From Elusimicrobiota bacterium (lineage in GTDB: Bacteria; Elusimicrobiota; Elusimicrobia; 2-02-FULL-39-32): a stretch of 37,807 bases of DNA. The translations under genes and the position numbers were made by a program. Location of the stretch: the NCBI GenBank assembly GCA_021730935.1, contig JAKFYJ010000014.1, positions 1 through 37,807 of the forward strand. Reading direction: 5' to 3'. The notes under the pieces are model-generated. The model had not been told where the DNA came from and searched no databases. It was given only the letters and a program-made list of their open reading frames with translations. This document shows, one piece after another, positions 32,624 to 37,807 of the stretch (positions are counted from its first letter, which is position 1; the number at the start of each line of letters is the position of its first letter).

Positions 32624-33421
32624 ATGACCCTCACGACCATCGGGCTCGGCACCTGGAACATGGAGTCCGCCCCCAAAGCGTCCGTCGATGCTCTTCGCAA
32701 AGGCATTGAAGCCGGAGCCAACCACATCGACACGGCGGAAATGTATGGCGACGGAAAAGTTGAAGAAATCGTGGCGGAAGCCGTTTCAGGAATACGCAAA
32801 AACATTTTCATCATCTCCAAAGTCCTTCCTTCCAACGCAACCTATGCGGGCACAATCGAAGCTTGCGAAAGAAGTCTCAGGCGCCTCAAAACCGATTATC
32901 TCGATGGATATTTACTGCACTGGCGTCAAAAAAACACGCGGATCGAAGAAGCGTTCAAGGCTTTTGAAAAATTAAAAGAGCAGGGCAAAATACGCCAATG
33001 GGGAGTCAGCAATTTTTCCGCTTCCGACATGGAGGAATCCATAAAGATAATGGGAAAAGGAAAAATCATCTGGAACCAGGTGCTTTATCATCCTGAAGAG
33101 CGCGCCATCGAATTTGATCTAATCCCCTGGTGCAAACAGAACGGTGTCACAGTCGTCGCTTACAGTCCCTTCGGCCAGGGAAAGATTGCCAAGCATCCTG
33201 ACCTCTCCAAAATCGCCAACGGACACGGCGCCGCGCCCGCGCAAATCATTCTGTCTTATTTAACCCGCGACCCCGCCGTCATCGCGATCCCCAAATCTTC
33301 CGACGCCAAACGGACTCAGGAAAATGTTCAGGCCATGCGTATCAAACTCTCCAAAGAAGAAATCGAAGTGTTGGACCGAGCGTTCCCGGCCCGCCGCCGC
33401 TCCTCGCTTCCCACGCTTTAA
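32624..33421 (+). CDS. aldo/keto reductase
   Basis: The 265-aa cytosolic NADPH-dependent oxidoreductase has the AKR catalytic tetrad: Asp and Tyr in HIDTAEMYGDG, Lys in ISKVLP, and His in YLLHWR. The cofactor-binding motif IPKSSDAKRTQENV is near the end. ATG 32624 is chosen because it coincides with the predicted transcription start; two earlier in-frame ATGs (32615 and 32489) fall in or before the promoter. It reduces carbonyl compounds of unknown identity. It diverges from the metal-uptake operon. Confidence 0.93.
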   Translation: MTLTTIGLGTWNMESAPKASVDALRKGIEAGANHIDTAEMYGDGKVEEIVAEAVSGIRKNIFIISKVLPSNATYAGTIEACERSLRRLKTDYLDGYLLHWRQKNTRIEEAFKAFEKLKEQGKIRQWGVSNFSASDMEESIKIMGKGKIIWNQVLYHPEERAIEFDLIPWCKQNGVTVVAYSPFGQGKIAKHPDLSKIANGHGAAPAQIILSYLTRDPAVIAIPKSSDAKRTQENVQAMRIKLSKEEIEVLDRAFPARRRSSLPTL

Positions 33422-33442
33422 TTCAATAGACTCCCTCCTCGC

Positions 33443-33466
33443 GCAATATGACATAGATCATATTGC
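33443..33466. promoter_or_regulatory. 24-bp perfect dyad ahead of the cbb3 oxidase genes
   Basis: GCAATATGA (33443-33451) and TCATATTGC (33458-33466) are exact inverted repeats with a 6-bp centre. The TATGA-N6-TCATA core has the half-site spacing of CRP/FNR-family regulators. It lies just upstream of a -10 at 33484. Confidence 0.6.
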
Positions 33467-33489
33467 CCCATTTCTTCCTTAAGTATAAT
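33463..33489 (+). promoter_or_regulatory. putative promoter of the cbb3 gene cluster
   Basis: The -10 TATAAT is at 33484-33489. The only -35-like hexamer is TTGCCC at 33463-33468, with a short 15-bp spacer, so activation by the factor binding the adjacent dyad is plausible. The start codon of the first small gene is 11 bp downstream. Confidence 0.5.
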
Positions 33490-33499
33490 TTCGCGAATT

Positions 33500-33637
33500 A
33501 TGATCTCATTTACATTTTTGCCTTTCTGGCAGGAGTTCGGGATCATCATCGGAGGAACGATCCTCCTGTTTATTTTTATACTGCGCCTTGAAAAAAAGAT
33601 CCGCACCAAAGGAGACAGCAATGACCGAAACAAATAA
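33500..33637 (+). CDS. 45-aa membrane protein at the head of the cbb3 cluster
   Basis: The reading frame from ATG 33500 to TAA 33637 encodes one hydrophobic helix (about 13-32, FGIIIGGTILLFIFIL) and a strongly basic tail (LEKKIRTKGDSNDRNK). It begins right after the promoter and its end overlaps ccoN by 17 bp, as small subunits of cbb3 operons often do. It could be a CcoQ/CcoS-like accessory peptide, but no family motif was recognised. It has no strong ribosome-binding site and may be leaderless. Confidence 0.6.
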   Translation: MISFTFLPFWQEFGIIIGGTILLFIFILRLEKKIRTKGDSNDRNK

Positions 33638-35006
33638 AATTCCCCTCGTCGATGAGCCGCTGGTCCGGGCCCATTTCATCGCGGGATTCGCCTGCCTGCT
33701 TTTTTCCGTCACGGGAGGCTTGCTTTATTCCCTCCAGCTCCTGGGGATGTATCCTTTCCCCGGGACCGAAATGCTCTCTCCGGGCCGCGTGCGCATGTTC
33801 CACACCAACATGATCGCCTATGGCTGGATCGTAAACGCCTTCATCGGCGGTCTTTGTTATGTCGTCCCCAAACTGACGGACCGGCCTCTGGCTTCCAAGG
33901 CCCTCTCCTGGACCATCTTCGTCGCCTGGCAAGCCATCGTCCTCCTGACCGCGTTTGGAATTCTGCTCGGACACGCGCAGGGCGTGGAATGGGGCGAAAC
34001 TCCGATCTTCGTGGATCCCCTCGTGATCCTGGGCGTCGTTCTGCTCGGAATCAATTTATTGGTCCCAATCCTGAAAGCGAAAAATGAGCCCTATTATGTC
34101 TCGATATGGTATTTCGTGGCGGCCATCATCTGGACCGCGCTCAACTATATCATGGGAAATTATCTGCCCCAATATGTCGTCCCGGGGACAGGCGGCGCCG
34201 CCATTTCTTCCGCCTTCATCCACAACCTCGTGGGCCTTCTGGTCACGCCCATCGGCTGGGGATTGCTTTATTATTTCGTGCCGGCAGAAATCAAAAAGCC
34301 CATTTATAGCCACGCGCTTTCCCTCATCGGTTTTTGGAGCCTCGCGTTCTTTTATCCTCTGAACAGCGTGCACCATTATCTTTATTCCCCCATCCCCATG
34401 TTCATCCAATACGCCTCCGTCGTGGCCTCTGTCGGAATCCATGTGGTGGTTTACACCGTGGCATACAACTTCGTGGCCACGCTCCGGGGCAACGGATCCA
34501 AACTTCTCTCCAGCATCCCGCTCCGCTTCTTTTATCTCGGGATCTTCAATTATCTGCTCACCTGCATGCAGTGCGCCATCCAGGTGACCATGAGCGCCCA
34601 GCAGATCATCCACTTCTCAGACTGGGTGGTGGGCCACGCTCACCTCGTGATGTTCGGCGTTTTCGGGTTTTGGATTTTGGGATACATGGCTTATCTCTGG
34701 CCCAAAATGTATGGGCGGCCCCTCCCGTGGAAACTTGCTTCCTGGGCATTTTGGCTCTGCGGAGCAGGAAACTTCATCATGTGGGTGGACCTTTTGGCCG
34801 GCGGTCTTGTCCAGGGATATCTCTGGCGGCTCCCGCAAGTGCCTTGGATTGAGAGTGTGATCGCTTCCAGGCCTTTCTGGCTCACGCGGACTTTCACGGG
34901 CATCGCGATTTATACCGGACTGGTCCTTTTCATCATCGCCATTTACAGGACCGCACATCCCGCCTCCAACGAGGTTTCGGGTTTAGCCCAGGCGGAAGGA
35001 GCGTAA
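33621..35006 (+). CDS. ccoN: cbb3-type cytochrome c oxidase subunit I
   Basis: The 461-aa catalytic subunit has about 12 helices. The metal ligands of CcoN are all visible: His61 (MFHTNM) and His341 for low-spin heme b, His201 (FIHNLVG), His251 and His252 (SVHHYL) for CuB, and His339 (VVGHAHL) for heme b3. ATG 33621 is preceded by AAAGGAG 8 nt upstream; an earlier in-frame ATG lacks this. The enzyme reduces oxygen to water with high oxygen affinity, accepting electrons through CcoO. Confidence 0.94.
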   Translation: MTETNKIPLVDEPLVRAHFIAGFACLLFSVTGGLLYSLQLLGMYPFPGTEMLSPGRVRMFHTNMIAYGWIVNAFIGGLCYVVPKLTDRPLASKALSWTIFVAWQAIVLLTAFGILLGHAQGVEWGETPIFVDPLVILGVVLLGINLLVPILKAKNEPYYVSIWYFVAAIIWTALNYIMGNYLPQYVVPGTGGAAISSAFIHNLVGLLVTPIGWGLLYYFVPAEIKKPIYSHALSLIGFWSLAFFYPLNSVHHYLYSPIPMFIQYASVVASVGIHVVVYTVAYNFVATLRGNGSKLLSSIPLRFFYLGIFNYLLTCMQCAIQVTMSAQQIIHFSDWVVGHAHLVMFGVFGFWILGYMAYLWPKMYGRPLPWKLASWAFWLCGAGNFIMWVDLLAGGLVQGYLWRLPQVPWIESVIASRPFWLTRTFTGIAIYTGLVLFIIAIYRTAHPASNEVSGLAQAEGA

Positions 35007-35010
35007 TCCG

Positions 35011-35664
35011 ATGAAAATAGAAAAATTCAGCACGGTCTTTTTGGTCGCAGGAATCTTTTTCTTCTTCTTCGCCTTCGCCACGCTCGTGGCCAGTCCCTGG
35101 TGGATGCTCAAAAATGTCCCCATCGCATCGGTTGAAGAGCTCGCCGAAATCCCGGACGAATATTTCGTCAAGATGTCGGAAAGATATCCCGCGAAGTTCA
35201 AGAATTATTTCGGCGAAGTGAACCCGAAAAGCTATGCCAAAGCGCTCCGTTTGGGACGCGATGTGTATGTCGCCGAAGGGTGCTGGCACTGCCACTCGCA
35301 GTTCGTCCGGCCCATTTCGAATGAGGACCAGCGTTTCGGGCCCGTCTCCACTCCGACGGAATATCAGAACGAGCTCCAGATGCCCCAGATGTTCGGCACC
35401 CGCCGCATTGGTCCGGACCTGATCCGCGTGGGCGGGAAATATGACAACGCGTGGCATTTCAACCATTTCATGAATCCGCCCGCCGTAGTTGAAGGTTCCA
35501 TCATGCCGAAATATCCCTGGCTCTTTGATTCTGAAGGGGACCCCAACGAAAAATGCATGGCGTTGACCGCGTACATCCAGTGGCTCGGCACCTGGCCTCC
35601 CACCAAAGGCATGAAAGAAGATTGGGACGCTGACGCCGACGACAAGGGAACGGCCGCGAAATGA
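35011..35664 (+). CDS. ccoO: cbb3-type oxidase mono-heme cytochrome c subunit
   Basis: The 217-aa subunit has one N-terminal helix (about 8-28) and one c-type heme site, CxxCH at 91-95 (Cys91, Cys94, His95). It is followed by SQFVRP as in CcoO and a candidate axial Met in GSIMPKYPWL. It passes electrons to CcoN. It starts 4 bp after ccoN and overlaps the next small gene by 4 bp (ATGA). Confidence 0.94.
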   Translation: MKIEKFSTVFLVAGIFFFFFAFATLVASPWWMLKNVPIASVEELAEIPDEYFVKMSERYPAKFKNYFGEVNPKSYAKALRLGRDVYVAEGCWHCHSQFVRPISNEDQRFGPVSTPTEYQNELQMPQMFGTRRIGPDLIRVGGKYDNAWHFNHFMNPPAVVEGSIMPKYPWLFDSEGDPNEKCMALTAYIQWLGTWPPTKGMKEDWDADADDKGTAAK

Positions 35665-35900
35665 ACAAGATCATTTTAGGGGTCATGACGGCCCTGGGAG
35701 TCTTCGCGACAGCGGCGACATTGATCGGAGTGATCACAGAGAAGCGCCTGGAGGCTTACGGCACCGCGGCCGCTTTGGGATATCTTTGTGCCACGATCGG
35801 ATTCCTCTTCCTGATCGGCTGGACTTATATGAAAGGCCACATGAAAGATGTGGAGGCGCCCAAACACAAAGTCCTTGAGGCCGAATCTGAAACGCGTTAA
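35661..35900 (+). CDS. 79-aa two-helix membrane protein in the cbb3 cluster
   Basis: The product has two hydrophobic helices (about 5-25 and 35-58) and a charged tail ending KHKVLEAESETR. It starts at an ATGA overlap with ccoO, so it is co-translated. The place after ccoO is where ccoQ normally lies, but CcoQ has one helix. No family was recognised. Its tail resembles that of the next gene product. Confidence 0.6.
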   Translation: MNKIILGVMTALGVFATAATLIGVITEKRLEAYGTAAALGYLCATIGFLFLIGWTYMKGHMKDVEAPKHKVLEAESETR

Positions 35901-36114
35901 ACAATTCTGGAAACAGTTCGGCGCGGCGCACTTCTGTTTTTATTGCGGCGTCGACAGCAAACCCTTGATCTTCCTGTTCCTGGGAACGATGGGCATTGCC
36001 GTTTTGGGCTCCGTTCTCATTTTTCTCTGGAGCCTGGCGTCAGGCCAATGGGCAAGCGAAAAAGCGAAATACAAAATATTGGAGGCAGAATCAGATGAGC
36101 CAAGAAAAAATTGA
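35848..36114 (+). CDS. small membrane protein with a Cys pair, cbb3 cluster (start uncertain)
   Basis: The open frame from ATG 35848 gives 88 residues, and a TTG at 35875 gives 79. The first part overlaps the preceding gene. The core is one hydrophobic helix (KPLIFLFLGTMGIAVLGSVLIF) preceded by FCFYCGVD, a CxxC-like pair. The tail ends KYKILEAESDEPRKN, echoing the preceding protein. Its role is unknown; a copper or heme handling accessory is conceivable from CFYC. The next gene starts inside its end. Confidence 0.5.
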   Translation: MWRRPNTKSLRPNLKRVKQFWKQFGAAHFCFYCGVDSKPLIFLFLGTMGIAVLGSVLIFLWSLASGQWASEKAKYKILEAESDEPRKN

Positions 36115-36289
36115 TCCCAACGCTTCAGCAGTTCCCGCGGCAGGACACGGAAAAATGCCCACATGGCTTTTCTGGGCCTGGGTTATCTTCCTTGCCTGGG
36201 GCATGTTTTATACCGTGAAATATGCCCTCCCCAACCTCAAGGAGTGGTCCGCAAAACCTCTCCCGACAGAAGCCGAACGCGCGAAATAA
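36095..36289 (+). CDS. 64-aa membrane protein resembling a CcoP anchor without hemes
   Basis: ATG 36095 has GGAGG 9 nt upstream and overlaps the previous gene by 20 bp. The product has a short hydrophilic start (MSQEKIDPNASAVPAAGHGK), one helix (MPTWLFWAWVIFLAWGMFYTV) and a short tail with no CxxCH. The Trp-rich helix resembles the membrane anchor of CcoP or FixP, but the two-heme cytochrome domain is missing. It may stabilise the complex. Confidence 0.6.
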   Translation: MSQEKIDPNASAVPAAGHGKMPTWLFWAWVIFLAWGMFYTVKYALPNLKEWSAKPLPTEAERAK

Positions 36290-36304
36290 GGTAAACTTTA
36301 TGGC

Positions 36305-37807
36305 GTGGGCGATAAAAAAGCCTTTGCGCTGACAGCCGCCGTCTTCGTCCTCTGCGTTTTAGCGGCGGGTTCCGTTGTCTTTTGGGCAGAACACAAACTC
36401 TCCAAACTTGTTCTCAACGGCCTCGGAGAATCCTTTTCAACCAAAGTTTATTCCGCCCCGCTCGTCCTCTTCCCCGAGGCTAAAAAGGCCCCAAGCTCCG
36501 TCCTTCGCCGTTTGCTCCGGCTAAAATATGTCCCAGTTCAGGACAAACCCTCCGTTCCCGGCCAGTTTCGCGGCCTCGCCCCGGACATAGAAATTTTTCT
36601 CCGCGGCTTTCAAAGCCCGTCCTTCGTCCAGGAACCCAAACTCGTAAAAATCATTTTCAGCAGTAAGGGCGTTGAAAAAATTGAAGGGGAAGACGGATCT
36701 CTCCTGGACAGCGCCGCGGCAGAACCTGAACTCATCGCAGAACTTTCCGGAACAAACAGGGTGCGGCGGGAACCGACGCGCTGGGAAGAAATTCCGCCTC
36801 TTTTGTCCGCCGCGGTGGTGGCCGCAGAAGACAAACGATTTTATACCCATCACGGCATTGATGTCCGTTCCATCGGGCGAGCGGTCCTTCACAACCTCAA
36901 GCGCGGAGGGAAACTCGAAGGCGGAAGCACCCTTTCCCAACAGCTTGCAAAGAACCTGCTTTTAACGCCAAGAAGGAATCTGACCCGCAAATTGTTGGAC
37001 GCCTGTTTCGGGATATATCTGGATTTTCGTCTCGGAAAAGAAAAGCTTCTGACGATTTATTTAAACCAGGTTTATATGGGGCAGGACGGATATGTCAGCG
37101 TGGCCGGTGTCGAAGCCGGAGCTGAATTTTATTTCGGAAAAAAGCTCGGCGATCTCACTTTGTCCGAATGCGCAACCCTTGCCGCGTTGATCAAATCGCC
37201 CCTTTTTTATAATCCCGCGACAAAATCCGCAAGAGCCATTGCCCGGAGGGATTATGTCCTCAAGCGGATGCTGGATGATAGGCAAATCAGCCCCGCTGAC
37301 TATGAGAAAGCCCTTAAAGAACCTCTTTCCATTCGGGCCGGAATGTCCGCGGCTCCGCAAAGCGATTCGGATTATTTTATAAGCGAAGTCATCCGGCAGA
37401 TTTCGCCGCGTTATGACGAAACCGTTTTGTTCCGCTCCGGGCTCACCATCCACACAACGATGGACCCCCTGATGCAGAAGGCGGCTCAGGACGAAATATC
37501 CGCCCAAAAACATGAAGGCGCGCTCATTGCGGTCAATCCCCAAAGCGGCCAGGTCCTCGCCCTCTCAGGCGGCAGAAACTTCAAAGAAAGCCAGTTCAAC
37601 CGCGCCACCCAGGCCCTGCGTCAGCCCGGAAGCGCGTTCAAGCCGTTTGTGACAGGCGCCGCGCTCGAGAACGGATATACGCTCGCGACTCTCCTTTCCG
37701 ATAAAAAACGAAACATAAAAAACGGCGGGAATTCATTTTGGGCTCCCAGAAACTTCGACGGAATTTATCACGGGACCGTCACGGTGCGGGACGCTCTGGC
37801 CCATTCT
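36305..37807 (+). CDS. mrcB: PBP1B-like bifunctional peptidoglycan synthase, 3' end cut by the window
   Basis: The frame from GTG 36305 is open to the window end (501 residues). The order is a membrane anchor (about 6-27), a UB2H-like domain (65-145, with GQFRGLAPDIEIFLRGF), a glycosyltransferase GT51 domain with catalytic Glu175 in AAEDKRFYTHHGID, then GGSTLSQQLAKN (207-218) and the IYLNQVYMG motif. The transpeptidase domain begins next, with nucleophile Ser443 in GSAFKPF. UB2H is the part that binds LpoB in Escherichia coli. It polymerises and cross-links the cell wall. An ATG at 36300 is out of frame and closes after ten codons. Confidence 0.93.
   Translation, partial: MGDKKAFALTAAVFVLCVLAAGSVVFWAEHKLSKLVLNGLGESFSTKVYSAPLVLFPEAKKAPSSVLRRLLRLKYVPVQDKPSVPGQFRGLAPDIEIFLRGFQSPSFVQEPKLVKIIFSSKGVEKIEGEDGSLLDSAAAEPELIAELSGTNRVRREPTRWEEIPPLLSAAVVAAEDKRFYTHHGIDVRSIGRAVLHNLKRGGKLEGGSTLSQQLAKNLLLTPRRNLTRKLLDACFGIYLDFRLGKEKLLTIYLNQVYMGQDGYVSVAGVEAGAEFYFGKKLGDLTLSECATLAALIKSPLFYNPATKSARAIARRDYVLKRMLDDRQISPADYEKALKEPLSIRAGMSAAPQSDSDYFISEVIRQISPRYDETVLFRSGLTIHTTMDPLMQKAAQDEISAQKHEGALIAVNPQSGQVLALSGGRNFKESQFNRATQALRQPGSAFKPFVTGAALENGYTLATLLSDKKRNIKNGGNSFWAPRNFDGIYHGTVTVRDALAHS

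Noticed and set aside
1-37807. CRISPR arrays, insertion sequences, integrase or tRNA genes
   Set aside because: No regularly spaced repeats, transposase motifs or cloverleaf sequences were seen on either strand.

Overview
This 37.8-kb window comes from a Gram-negative bacterium of about 50-55% GC. It encodes outer-membrane proteins, a TonB/ExbB/ExbD system, exported lipoproteins and a cbb3-type oxidase. The archaeal-type PEP carboxylase, the many GTG/TTG starts and the dense overlaps between neighbouring genes suggest an uncultured lineage (Omnitrophota-, Elusimicrobiota- or Nitrospirota-like), but the phylum cannot be fixed by reading. No rRNA, tRNA, CRISPR array, insertion sequence or phage gene was seen. 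The window looks like ordinary chromosome with unusually rich cis-regulation.

Layout. (1) 1-3257: a 70-bp promoter/leader block, then a promoter overlapped by a 26-bp dyad, then a yybP-ykoY (manganese) riboswitch with a textbook terminator. These precede an operon of a DUF1232-like protein, a CaCA-type exchanger and a CPA-type cation/proton antiporter. (2) 3271-6066: exported lipocalin and SOUL proteins on the minus strand, then ppcA on the plus strand behind a second copy of the promoter/leader block. (3) 6086-9889, minus strand: MATE transporter, AI-2E-family permease, Fe/Mn superoxide dismutase, a holin-X/YqjE-like protein and a DUF883/YqjD-like protein. (4) 9919-18605: an envelope-stress block with an OmpA-family protein, PAP2 phosphatase, alpha/beta hydrolase, a 52-aa membrane protein, a DUF3943 protein, a triple-BON protein, a NarL-type two-component pair, a 49-aa lmo0937-family protein, an exported FKBP and an RRM protein. 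The ompA-like and BON genes share a 70-bp promoter block with identical internal spacing. (5) 18740-21588: P-type cation ATPase and a GIY-YIG protein. (6) 21580-26930, minus strand: sulfate uptake operon (porin, sbp, cysT, cysW, cysA) preceded by a Met/Cys-rich leader peptide and an intrinsic terminator. (7) 26951-32555, minus strand: a metal-type uptake operon with a His/Cys-rich exported protein, TonB-dependent receptor, PepSY-TM protein, exbB, exbD and tonB. (8) 32624-37807, plus strand: aldo/keto reductase, cbb3 oxidase genes ccoN and ccoO with four small membrane proteins, and the 5' part of a PBP1B-like peptidoglycan synthase cut by the window end.

How the parts fit. The first operon probably exports Mn2+ or another cation when the riboswitch senses Mn2+. 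The middle block looks like an envelope/osmotic/oxidative stress regulon around its own kinase and response regulator. The sulfate operon appears to be controlled by attenuation through codons for the sulfur amino acids. Several genes appear to be transcribed as leaderless mRNAs.

The strongest candidates for undescribed biology are the Met/Cys leader peptide, the duplicated 70-bp stress promoter with the palindrome near its two-component genes, and the dyad-plus-riboswitch control of the antiporter operon.
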